Shown here one piece after another: positions 6,910-12,856 of a stretch of DNA of 12,856 nt. A model generated the notes under the pieces. That model was not told where the DNA came from and did not search any database. It saw only the letters and a list, made by a program, of their open reading frames with translations. The stretch's first letter is position 1, and every line of letters begins with the position of its first letter. Source of the DNA: CAZRNB01 sp964601355 (GTDB taxonomy: Bacteria > Planctomycetota > Phycisphaerae > Sedimentisphaerales > Anaerobacaceae). The translations under genes were made by a program, and so were the position numbers. Location: contig CAZRNB010000090.1 of NCBI GenBank assembly GCA_964601355.1, positions 1 through 12,856 on the forward strand. The letters run 5' to 3'.

Positions 6910-6954
6910 CGGGGCTTATATCGATATATTCGGTGTAAGCCCCGCTTCTTTTTG
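6910..6954 (+). terminator. Intrinsic terminator of the LamG protein gene
   Basis: CGGGGCTTA (6910-6918) pairs perfectly with TAAGCCCCG (6936-6944), with two more pairs inside if a T-G wobble is allowed. A 13-base loop separates the arms and a T-rich CTTCTTTTTG follows. It lies 45 bases after the stop codon. Confidence 0.8.
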
Positions 6955-6972
6955 TCCCGCCTTGTTGACTGC

Positions 6973-7000
6973 TTGACAAAACAAAGTAATGATGGATGAT
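6973..7000 (+). promoter_or_regulatory. Candidate promoter of the DUF401 permease gene
   Basis: TTGACA (6973-6978) is a perfect -35 element; the best -10 is GATGAT (6995-7000, four of six, 16-base spacer). It lies just after the preceding terminator and just before the permease, so a promoter is expected here, but the -10 is weak. Confidence 0.4.
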
Positions 7001-7033
7001 TTGATATATGAAACTATCTTATTCTATTACTGA

Positions 7034-8290
7034 GTGAGAGCCGTGTATCCGATAATCAGCATTATAATATCGCTGGCTGCCCTGGTAATGCTTCTTCGAT
7101 TAAAAGTTAAGATCGGCCTGGCTATGGTAATCTCAGCCTGTATGCTGGCGGCCTTATTACGCGTCGGCCCATTACAACTGGGCAAGACTTTAACGTCAGA
7201 ATGGCAGCTTGAGCCTCTAACGCAAACGACGGGTTATTTATTCGTATCATTGACCGCCCTTTTACTTTTGGTAAATGTCTTTGGCTCAGCGCTGGAGGAA
7301 ATCGGCCTTTCGCAGCGTTTAGTTCCCGCAATGCAGGGTTTATTTAAAAGCCGCAGGTTTGCATTAGCCATGATACCTTTGCTAATGGGTATGCTGCCGA
7401 CGCCGGGGGGGATTATGCTGTCGGCGCCTATGGTCCGACAGGCCGGTGACAAAATCGGCATCGAACGTAGCCGGCTGGCCGCGATAAATTACCTTTTCCG
7501 TCATCAATGGGAGCCTGTTTGGCCGCTTTTCCCGGCGGTTCCGCTTATTCAAAGCCTGCTCGGCATTTCCGCGTTCACCTTATTCAGCTACCATATCGTC
7601 CTTTGCGCAGCGGGAATCGTCAGCGGCGCCGTGAACCTGCTGATGTTCGGCATACCGCCAAAACGTTCCAATCATCAGCATATTGAACATCATATTGGCC
7701 GCCATATTCTTGATTTAATACATACCTTTTGGCCCATTGCGTTCACCGCCGTCTTATACATCGCTTTTGACCTGCCGCCGGCCATCGGTATATTCCTTGC
7801 AATCGTTGGATTGCTGACACTGCACAAAGTCCCTGTTAATCGCTGGCTGCATATCTTCAGAGCCGCCTTGGAGCCGGATATGGTGCTGCTTATTTTTGGT
7901 GCGTTATTATTCAAAGTCAATCTTGAAGCCGGCGACGCCATCCGCGGTGTGGTTCAGTTTATGATTAACGCTCACGTGCCGCCGTCTTTGCTGTTATTCA
8001 TGCTGCCCATGCTGGTCAGCTTCTGCACGGGCGTAACTATGCCGACCGTAGCGATTACCTACCCATTTCTCATCGGCTTTATCGGCAGAGGCGGAGAGAC
8101 CAAAATGGGATTGGAAGTGCTGGCTTTTTCCGGCTTAATTGTCGGCTTGTCACTGACGCCTATCCACCTTTGCCTGTCCCTCTCGGCGAGCTATTTTGAG
8201 ACTTCTCTGATCAGGATTATCCTGAAGCTTCTGCCATCGGCAGCAGCCGTAGCCGGCGCCGGTCTATTGATGGCGGTCTTGTTCAGATAA
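7034..8290 (+). CDS. DUF401 family integral membrane permease
   Basis: The 418-residue protein is hydrophobic throughout, with roughly ten or more membrane segments, and belongs to the DUF401 family (uncharacterised permease-like proteins related to the ion/organic-anion transporter fold). The family signature is GMLPTPGGIMLSAPMV at 119-134, followed by HQWEPVWPLFPAVPL (157-171). The second half has a related pseudo-repeat, TGVTMPTVAITYPFLIGF (332-349), and a late motif LSLTPIHLCLSLSASYF (372-388). A His-rich polar loop, HQHIEHHIGRH (214-224), joins the two halves. The substrate is not known. The assigned start is GTG at 7034 without a clear RBS; GTG at 7043, preceded by GAGTGAGA, is an alternative and would remove only three residues. 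It converges on rsmI. Confidence 0.88.
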   Translation: MRAVYPIISIIISLAALVMLLRLKVKIGLAMVISACMLAALLRVGPLQLGKTLTSEWQLEPLTQTTGYLFVSLTALLLLVNVFGSALEEIGLSQRLVPAMQGLFKSRRFALAMIPLLMGMLPTPGGIMLSAPMVRQAGDKIGIERSRLAAINYLFRHQWEPVWPLFPAVPLIQSLLGISAFTLFSYHIVLCAAGIVSGAVNLLMFGIPPKRSNHQHIEHHIGRHILDLIHTFWPIAFTAVLYIAFDLPPAIGIFLAIVGLLTLHKVPVNRWLHIFRAALEPDMVLLIFGALLFKVNLEAGDAIRGVVQFMINAHVPPSLLLFMLPMLVSFCTGVTMPTVAITYPFLIGFIGRGGETKMGLEVLAFSGLIVGLSLTPIHLCLSLSASYFETSLIRIILKLLPSAAAVAGAGLLMAVLFR

Positions 8291-8298
8291 AATCCCTC

Positions 8299-8326
8299 GG
8301 GAAAAACCCCCGGATAAATCCGGGGG
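8299..8326 (-). terminator. Terminator of rsmI, between convergent genes
   Basis: CCCCCGGA (8307-8314) and TCCGGGGG (8319-8326) form a perfect 8-pair stem with a TAAA loop. On the minus strand the stem directly follows the rsmI stop and is followed by GTTTTTCCC (a five-T run), so it works best for rsmI. On the plus strand no T tract follows, though it still lies 16 bases after the permease stop. Confidence 0.8.
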
Positions 8327-9028
8327 CTAAACATTATTATTATCATTACTTTTTGACTCGGCGGATTCTTGCGCACCGGATATAACAACTACGTACTCGC
8401 CCTTTGGCGATTCCTCGATCCCTGCCAACAATTCAGACAGTCGTCCGCGTTTTACCGATTCAAATATCTTCGTCAGCTCTTTAGCCACGGCAGCCCGGCG
8501 GTCTCCCAGCACATCTAAAGCATCGTTCAGGAAACTATGCAAACGATATGGGCTTTCGTAAAAAATCAGCGTATGCGGCGAGTCTTTATCGACAGCCAAG
8601 AAACGGCGTCGTTTGCTGCTTGTGCGAGGTGGAAAGCCGCGAAAAGTAAAACTATGTACGGCAAGACCCGATAAAACCAGGGCCATCACAAACGCCGCAG
8701 CTCCGGGGACCATCGTCACCTCTACGCCTGCTTCAACAGCACAGCGCACCAGCGTAAATCCTGGATCAGAAATGCCCGGCGTCCCCGCATTAGTAACCAA
8801 AGCAACCGATTTGCCCTTAGTAAGCAAGCCGATGATCTTCTTCGCGGCTTGAGTCTTATTATATTCATGGAAAGATACCTGAGGTTTCTGAATATCAAAA
8901 TGTTTAAGCAAAATGCCGGTCTTACGAGTGTCTTCGCTGGCAACGTAGTCCACCCGGCGCAACGTCTCCAATGCACGCAAAGTAATATCCGAAAGGTTTC
9001 CAATAGGCGTGGCTACCAAATAAAGCAT
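8327..9028 (-). CDS. rsmI: 16S rRNA 2'-O-ribose C1402 methyltransferase RsmI
   Basis: RsmI uses S-adenosylmethionine to methylate the ribose 2'-OH of C1402 in the decoding centre of 16S rRNA. The 233-residue product has the SAM-dependent tetrapyrrole-methylase fold: LVATPIGNLSDITLRAL (4-20), a strand ending YVASEDTRKTG (28-38), SFHEYN (52-57), the glycine-rich loop AGTPGISDPG (81-90), VPGAAAF (107-113) and FYESPYR (156-162). The residue before AGTPGISDPG is Asn80, where Asp is usual in this family. At 233 residues it is shorter than the E. coli protein (about 286) and lacks the small C-terminal helical domain, ending in a polar Ser/Asn/Asp tail. It follows rpmH by 19 bases on the same strand, so the two are probably cotranscribed; no clear RBS precedes the ATG. 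Confidence 0.96.
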   Translation of the reverse strand: MLYLVATPIGNLSDITLRALETLRRVDYVASEDTRKTGILLKHFDIQKPQVSFHEYNKTQAAKKIIGLLTKGKSVALVTNAGTPGISDPGFTLVRCAVEAGVEVTMVPGAAAFVMALVLSGLAVHSFTFRGFPPRTSSKRRRFLAVDKDSPHTLIFYESPYRLHSFLNDALDVLGDRRAAVAKELTKIFESVKRGRLSELLAGIEESPKGEYVVVISGAQESAESKSNDNNNV

Positions 9029-9047
9029 ATAGGCACAACCAACGAAA

Positions 9048-9170
9048 TTATGCGCGGTTTAGTCCCTTGCGTCTATTGGCCAGTATTTTTCGTCCGCCTT
9101 TGGTTCGCATCCGAACTCGGAAACCACACTTTCTTCGTTTCTTGATATTGCTCCTACGAGGATTTTCCAT
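9048..9170 (-). CDS. rpmH: 50S ribosomal protein L34
   Basis: This 40-residue frame is easy to miss because of its length. Read on the minus strand it starts MENPRRSNIKKRRKCGFRVR and continues MRTKGGRKILANRRKGLNRA. The pattern S-N-[IL]-K-(K/R)-x-R-K-x-G-F-R-x-R-M-x-T-K-x-G-R-K-[IV]-[LI]-x-x-R-R is that of L34, a very basic peptide buried in 23S rRNA; usual length is 44-50, so it is slightly short. A GGGAG ribosome binding site (complement of 9176-9180) lies five bases before the ATG. The usual partners rnpA and yidC, or dnaA, are not adjacent; instead rsmI follows within 19 bases and rsmE lies 207 bases upstream on the same strand. One Cys (15) is present. The identification is by motif and composition and is strong. 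Confidence 0.93.
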   Translation of the reverse strand: MENPRRSNIKKRRKCGFRVRMRTKGGRKILANRRKGLNRA

Positions 9171-9197
9171 AGTCACTCCCGTTGTTGACAGGTTACA

Positions 9198-9207
9198 CCA
9201 ATTTTAA
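9198..9207 (-). promoter_or_regulatory. Putative -10 region of rpmH
   Basis: The minus strand reads TTAAAATTGG here, the same ten bases that surround the -10 of the rpmA promoter (2065-2074). TAAAAT matches the -10 consensus at five of six positions. No good -35 is found 16-18 bases upstream, so this is tentative. It would give a leader of roughly 25 bases. Confidence 0.35.
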
Positions 9208-9233
9208 TCATGATTCTCGATATTAGCCACCAG

Positions 9234-9317
9234 AGTGCCTAAAATGACTAAAGTGAGCTAAAGTGCCTAAATGGCTTTAGACACTTTAGCCACTTTTCAC
9301 TTTACACTTTAGGCACT
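9234..9317. repeat. Long imperfect hairpin built of CTAAAGTG units
   Basis: The outer arms AGTGCCTAAA (9234-9243) and TTTAGGCACT (9308-9317) are perfectly complementary. The inner arms 9257-9271 and 9276-9290 match at 14 of 15 positions around a TGGC loop, and an eight-base pairing (TCACTTTA, 9297-9304) links the middle with a bulge. The unit CTAAAGTG occurs at 9248-9255 and 9258-9265, with its complement at 9282-9289 and 9305-9312. It fills the rsmE-rpmH gap, where it could act as a 3' stem for the rsmE message. It resembles a REP-type dispersed element; further units lie at 12783-12800. Confidence 0.7.
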
Positions 9318-9377
9318 ATAACGTTTTCCGTGACCGTTTCAAGAATATTTAAAAGGATTCCAACAAAATGGAATGCG

Positions 9378-10151
9378 TCACCGGTTCAACTGGTCCAACT
9401 CGTACAGGATAACCGCTGAGGCAACAACAGCGGCAGTTTCGGTACGTAATACCCGTTTTCCGAGGCTAAACACAATAGCTCCACAATCGACGGCAGTCAC
9501 AATTTCCTGATCTGTAAAACCTCCCTCCGGCCCAATAAACAAAGCTAAAGTATGCACTTCATTGCTCCTGGCTTGCAGAATTTTTCGCAAGTTCGCAGCC
9601 TGCACTCCGCAGGACACCTTTCGGCGCTGCGGAGAGCCGATAAGACGGCAGTCAAAGCTGCCAATCTTAGCTAAGGCATCTGCGAAACTAACAGGCGCAT
9701 CGAGCTGTGGTATTCGGCCTCGGCCTGATTGCTCAGCGGCTTCTGTAATGATGCTTCGCCAGCGTGATAATTTATTTAGCGATATTTCCGTCCGACGGAC
9801 AATACTTCGTTCGGTTATCATCGGCACAAAACACGTCACGCCCACCTCGGTACACTTTTGCAGCACCAGTTCGAACTTTTCGCGAGCCAAAAGACTCTGA
9901 TAGAGTGTAACCTGTATCTGCGGCTCTGCCTGGTTCTGCTGTCGTGATATAACTTTACCCACGACCTCCAGCCGGTTGACTTTTTTCAATTCTACCGTGT
10001 ACTCGCAGCCTGTATTGTCCAGTACGATGATTTGCTCTCCAGATGCTAACCGCAGAACATTATGAATCTGATGAGCCTGTCGCCCCGTGAGAACCACCTG
10101 TTCGCCCTGAAAACTCTGGTCAGTAACAAAGAAGCGATGCACGACGTTCAT
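9378..10151 (-). CDS. rsmE: 16S rRNA m3U1498 methyltransferase RsmE
   Basis: RsmE, a SPOUT-class (trefoil-knot) methyltransferase, adds a methyl group to N3 of U1498 in 16S rRNA from S-adenosylmethionine. The 257-residue product has an N-terminal PUA-like RNA-binding part (about 1-70, HRFFVTD, QAHQIHNVLRL) and the knot domain (about 78-257). Family motifs are present: LLAREKFELVLQKCTEVGV (87-105), SER-like TERSIVR (113-119), EAAEQSGR (137-144), GPEGGF (207-212) and LGKRVLRTETAA (230-241), the last two forming the SAM-binding knot. Length is near the family norm (about 240-250). A purine-rich AAAGGGG sits very close (one base) to the ATG. It diverges from the DMT transporter across 92 bases; the next gene on its strand is rpmH. 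Confidence 0.96.
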   Translation of the reverse strand: MNVVHRFFVTDQSFQGEQVVLTGRQAHQIHNVLRLASGEQIIVLDNTGCEYTVELKKVNRLEVVGKVISRQQNQAEPQIQVTLYQSLLAREKFELVLQKCTEVGVTCFVPMITERSIVRRTEISLNKLSRWRSIITEAAEQSGRGRIPQLDAPVSFADALAKIGSFDCRLIGSPQRRKVSCGVQAANLRKILQARSNEVHTLALFIGPEGGFTDQEIVTAVDCGAIVFSLGKRVLRTETAAVVASAVILYELDQLNR

Positions 10152-10166
10152 ACCCCTTTATGTAAG

Positions 10167-10197
10167 GTTATAAACCCGTGGTAAAACCACGTGTTAA
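10167..10197. promoter_or_regulatory. Inverted repeat in the rsmE/transporter divergent promoter region
   Basis: AAC-C-CGTGG (10173-10181), a five-base TAAAA loop and CCACG-T-GTT (10187-10195) form a nine-position inverted repeat with one mismatch. On the minus strand it lies between a candidate -10 TATAAC (complement of 10167-10172) and a candidate -35 TTAACA (complement of 10192-10197, 19-base spacer) of rsmE. That placement suits an operator, but a dispersed repeat or a leader hairpin is equally possible. Confidence 0.35.
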
Positions 10198-10206
10198 ATT
10201 TTGCTG

Positions 10207-10235
10207 ACGACATCAAACCTTAACCTATTTATAAT
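10207..10235 (+). promoter_or_regulatory. Promoter of the DMT transporter gene, apparently leaderless
   Basis: A perfect TATAAT lies at 10230-10235, and a four-of-six -35 (ACGACA, 10207-10212) precedes it with a 17-base spacer. Transcription should start at about 10241-10243, only one to three bases before the GTG start at 10244, so the message would have almost no leader. The absence of any Shine-Dalgarno sequence before the GTG agrees with that. Confidence 0.5.
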
Positions 10236-10243
10236 ACTACCTT

Positions 10244-11125
10244 GTGACGAATAATTCAGCAATTCAAAAACGCGCTTATTTTTACGCTTTGGCCGCGGTT
10301 TTGCTGTGGTCAACGGTGGCCACGACCTTTAAGCTCTCTCTGCGCTATATAAATGTTCTGCCGCTTCTTTTTTACGCCTCGGTTGTTTCGACCGCCACGT
10401 TCTTTTTATACTTATTATTCTCCGGAAAAGCTGTTTCACTTAAAACCTTATCGAAAGGAGATTACCTGCGGTCTGCTTTATTTGGTTTTCTCAATCCTTT
10501 TCTCTACTATGTCGTACTGCTTAAAGCATACAGCATCCTGCGGGCACAGGAAGCCCTGACGATAAACTGGGTCTGGCCGATTACGCTTGTTCTGCTGTCA
10601 ATCCCCCTGCTTGGCCAAAAAATCAAAATTAAAAGCATCGTTGCGATAATTATCAGCTTCACAGGCGTATTTGTAATTGCAGCGGGCGGAAATATTTTGG
10701 GATTCAGGTTCGGCAAACCTGCCGGCGTCCTTTTGGCCCTTGTAAGCACTGTAATCTGGGCGATATCCTGGATATACAGCGTAAAAGACAAACGTGATGA
10801 AGTCGTTGGATTATTTCTGAACTTTGCGTTCGGCTCAGTTTATATATTTGCAGCGATGTTCGCTTTCACAAAAATAGAGCTACCAGGCCGAAATGGTATT
10901 TTAGGAGCTATTTATATCGGATTATTTGAAATGGGCGTCACGTTCTTAGTTTGGCTGCGTGCGCTAAAATCATCGAAGATTACCGCACACGTTGCTAATC
11001 TTGTTTATTTAGTTCCATTTTTTTCGCTAATAATAATTCACCTCGTCATCGGCGAAGAAATCTCACTCTCAACCATAATCGGGCTGGTTTTCATTATCGG
11101 CGGTATAATATTACAAAAAATTTAA
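10244..11125 (+). CDS. DMT superfamily transporter, EamA domains
   Basis: The 293-residue protein has the two-repeat, ten-helix design of EamA (RhaT/PecM-like) transporters of the drug/metabolite superfamily, which are inner-membrane permeases for small metabolites. The first EamA repeat covers about 9-147 (ALAAVLLWSTVATTFKLSL near the start, LTINWVWPITLVLL in its third-fourth helices), the second about 160-292, ending in GLVFIIGGIILQ. A short Lys-rich segment (KDKRDE, 180-185) marks a cytoplasmic loop. The substrate cannot be told from sequence. The start is GTG at 10244 and no other start fits without cutting the first helix. It is divergent from rsmE and is followed by a 129-base gap before the DUF4139 gene. 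Confidence 0.92.
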   Translation: MTNNSAIQKRAYFYALAAVLLWSTVATTFKLSLRYINVLPLLFYASVVSTATFFLYLLFSGKAVSLKTLSKGDYLRSALFGFLNPFLYYVVLLKAYSILRAQEALTINWVWPITLVLLSIPLLGQKIKIKSIVAIIISFTGVFVIAAGGNILGFRFGKPAGVLLALVSTVIWAISWIYSVKDKRDEVVGLFLNFAFGSVYIFAAMFAFTKIELPGRNGILGAIYIGLFEMGVTFLVWLRALKSSKITAHVANLVYLVPFFSLIIIHLVIGEEISLSTIIGLVFIIGGIILQKI

Positions 11126-11254
11126 TCCTTTTACTTGTCAACCGATGAACTATGATTAACGTCTGAACAGATAAATATTATGCTATTTGCAATTTAACCA
11201 AGCCGGCTGTTCTTGCATATTTATCAATAGAAAAGCGTAGAAAAGGAGAATACA
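11126..11254. other. Intergenic gap before the DUF4139 gene
   Basis: No terminator with a T tract is seen after the transporter. A TATTAT at 11176-11181 could be a -10, but no convincing -35 accompanies it. AAGGAG at 11243-11248, six bases before the ATG, is the ribosome binding site of the next gene. Read-through from the transporter cannot be excluded. Confidence 0.3.
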
Positions 11255-12778
11255 ATGAACAATATGAAATGCCTAAAAATTATAACTATGGTTTTTCTTT
11301 TTGTGGCCCGTTCTGCGATGGCGGAACCTTCACTGACAATCTATAACCAGAATTTTGCAGTGGTACGTGATAATCTGAATCTCAACCTGTCGAAGGGAAT
11401 AAATGAGGTCCGTATCACAGATACAACTGCGCACCTTGAGCCTGACTCCGTGATTCTGCGCGATCCGAAAGGCAACCATTCTATTCAGATTCTCGAACAA
11501 AATTACAGAGCCGATCCTGTTTCTGAAGGATTGTTATTGTCACTGTACGAGGGAAAGGAAATCGAATTTCTCATTAGCGGCGAGAAAGGTGATGAAAAAA
11601 TCATTCGTGGAAAGATAATCCGAAGCGGTTACGTTCCTCATCAATTGGCCATGCGCCAATACGGGCAACAATATGCTATGCGGCAAACGGCTTATGCAGG
11701 CGGCGCAGCCGGCCAGCCCATAATAGAAGTTGATAATAAGCTGCGCTTCAGCCTGCCCGGCATGCCCCTTTTCCCATCACTGGCGGATGATACAATCTTG
11801 AAACCTACAATTCACTGGGTCCTCCAAACCGACAGGAAGGGAAGCTTTGATGCAGAGCTATCCTACATAACCGGAGGTATGAGCTGGGAGGCGGACTATA
11901 GTATGCTTGCTCCGGAACAGGGCGATACAATCCAGGTCATCGGCTGGGTGACCATTGACAATCAAAGCGGCAAGACGTTTAACAATGCACGCATCAAACT
12001 CATGGCCGGCGATGTCAGCAAAATCCAGGAGCAGGAACGCTATGGTTACGCAGCGAGGGATTATGAGATGGCCGATTCAATTTCAGGCCGGCAGCCACCC
12101 GTATCAGAAAAGGCGTTTGAAGATTACCACCTTTATACGCTGGAGCGTCCTACCACGCTTCACGACCGGGAAACCAAGCAGGTTGAATTCTTGCGGGCGG
12201 AAGATGTCAAAAGTGAGCGTTTATATGTTTATGACGGCGTCAAGATTGACAGGAACCGATACCGCAGCAATCAGCCGGAATATATTCGGCAGGAACGGGA
12301 CTACGGCGCACAGTGCAATCCCAAAGTATGGATTATGAGGGAATTTAAAAATTCCAAAGAGAACAACCTGGGCATCCCTCTGCCGCGAGGTTTGGTGCGA
12401 TTCTATCGACGTGATGATGACAGCCAACAGGAATTCACCGGCGAAAATTACATTGACCATACTGCCCGTGATGAAACAGTGCGAGTCTATACAGGAAATG
12501 CCTTCGACCTGGTAGGAGAGAGACGGAGAACCGATTACAAAATTGATGTATCAGCTTCCTGGCTGGATGAATCGTTCGAAATCAAAGTTCGCAATCGCAA
12601 AGAAAAAGACCCTGTGGAATTCAGAGTGGTCGAGCACCTGTACCGGTGGATTAGCTGGGAGCTCGTCGAGAAGTCGAATGATTTTCTGAAAACAGACAGC
12701 CAAACGATTGAATTTCGCGTCAACGTCCCAACAGGAGAGGAAAAAGTCATTACCTATAAGGTTCACTACACCTGGTAA
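11255..12778 (+). CDS. Secreted DUF4139 domain-containing protein
   Basis: The 507-residue product carries a signal peptide (MNNMKCLKIITMVFLFVARSAMA, likely cleavage after Ala23). The N-terminal beta region (about 24-125) has LTIYNQNFAVVRD and YRADPVSEGLLLSLYEGKEI. From about 155 to the end it matches the DUF4139 family: LSYITGGMSWEADYSM (202-217), GWVTIDNQSGKTFNNARIKL (230-249), AGDV (251-254) and the late VEHLYRWISWELVEKSNDF (459-477) followed by VPTGEEKVITYKVHYTW. DUF4139 proteins are beta-rich, uncharacterised, and related to the C-terminal part of MuiA-type proteins. A Met/Gln/Tyr/Arg-rich low-complexity stretch (RQYGQQYAMRQ) lies at about 134-144. No catalytic motif or anchor is seen, so it may be periplasmic. 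Met4 (11264) is an alternative start, but AAGGAG favours 11255. Confidence 0.88.
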   Translation: MNNMKCLKIITMVFLFVARSAMAEPSLTIYNQNFAVVRDNLNLNLSKGINEVRITDTTAHLEPDSVILRDPKGNHSIQILEQNYRADPVSEGLLLSLYEGKEIEFLISGEKGDEKIIRGKIIRSGYVPHQLAMRQYGQQYAMRQTAYAGGAAGQPIIEVDNKLRFSLPGMPLFPSLADDTILKPTIHWVLQTDRKGSFDAELSYITGGMSWEADYSMLAPEQGDTIQVIGWVTIDNQSGKTFNNARIKLMAGDVSKIQEQERYGYAARDYEMADSISGRQPPVSEKAFEDYHLYTLERPTTLHDRETKQVEFLRAEDVKSERLYVYDGVKIDRNRYRSNQPEYIRQERDYGAQCNPKVWIMREFKNSKENNLGIPLPRGLVRFYRRDDDSQQEFTGENYIDHTARDETVRVYTGNAFDLVGERRRTDYKIDVSASWLDESFEIKVRNRKEKDPVEFRVVEHLYRWISWELVEKSNDFLKTDSQTIEFRVNVPTGEEKVITYKVHYTW

Positions 12779-12782
12779 ATAA

Positions 12783-12800
12783 CTAAAGTGAACTAAAGTA
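12783..12800 (+). repeat. CTAAAGTG repeat units after the DUF4139 gene
   Basis: CTAAAGTG (12783-12790) and CTAAAGTA (12793-12800) follow the stop codon by a few bases and repeat the unit of the hairpin at 9234-9317. An ACCGTTCACGG string (12808-12818) follows; the other locus has a related ACGGTCACGG string on its minus strand (9326-9336). The window ends before any second arm can be judged. Confidence 0.5.
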
Positions 12801-12856
12801 ATTGTAACCGTTCACGGCCTAAAATGTTGAATTTGGTTCATTTTACGTCATTGCGA

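Noticed and set aside
7008..7037. Nine-codon frame (MKLSYSITE) overlapping the DUF401 start, as a possible leader peptide
   Set aside because: No ribosome binding site and no attenuator structure; overlap with the GTG start is probably accidental.
11203..11210. AGCCGGCT palindrome before the DUF4139 gene as an operator
   Set aside because: Eight bases only, a single occurrence here, and not tied to a recognisable promoter.
11955..12338. 127-codon plus-strand frame within the DUF4139 gene
   Set aside because: It is in another frame of a well-supported gene and has no recognisable features of its own.

Overview
The window looks like a piece of a chromosome from an anaerobic Planctomycetota of the Phycisphaerae type (Sedimentisphaerales-like). 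This is an inference. It rests on the large secreted LamG protein whose C-terminal part follows a 'VVDDFE ... YIDDI' pattern familiar from that group, on a tail of small repeat-derived reading frames encoding QNKANF/KPIS-like peptides, and on the gene order. No mobile-element genes, tRNAs, rRNAs or CRISPR arrays are visible.

Layout. Bases 1-699 hold no conserved gene: a perfect-consensus sigma-70 promoter (64-92) points into a block of dispersed-looking repeats with a few tiny reading frames. Bases 700-2804 are a minus-strand run: a membrane-anchored TlpA-like thioredoxin (2133-2804, own promoter), ribosomal protein L27 (rpmA, own promoter), a terminator-like hairpin, then the ribosome-assembly GTPase Obg. 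The L21 gene that usually precedes rpmA is absent. Bases 2881-3319 form a long leader before a 1181-residue secreted multidomain protein (3320-6865) with two LamG modules, three Fn3-like linkers and a split C-terminal sandwich domain. After a terminator comes a DUF401 permease (7034-8290), which converges on a second minus-strand block: rsmI and rpmH (L34, 40 codons plus stop, too short for routine ORF filters), a repeat hairpin, then rsmE. A DMT/EamA transporter (10244-11125) diverges from rsmE, apparently on a leaderless mRNA, followed by a secreted DUF4139 protein (11255-12778). The window ends in more copies of the CTAAAGTG repeat.

How the genes fit together. Two minus-strand blocks serve the ribosome: L27 plus Obg (50S assembly), and RsmE (23S-facing side of 16S, U1498), L34 and RsmI (16S C1402). 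The plus-strand genes are envelope functions: a secreted, probably glycan-binding or adhesive protein, two unrelated permeases and a secreted beta-rich protein. They share no visible pathway and seem to be separate transcription units. I see no clear new defence or biosynthetic system. The most unusual items are the promoter-bearing repeat block at 60-590, the nested domain in the LamG protein, the rearranged ribosomal-protein contexts (no rplU beside rpmA; rpmH with rsmI rather than rnpA), and the large CTAAAGTG hairpin.
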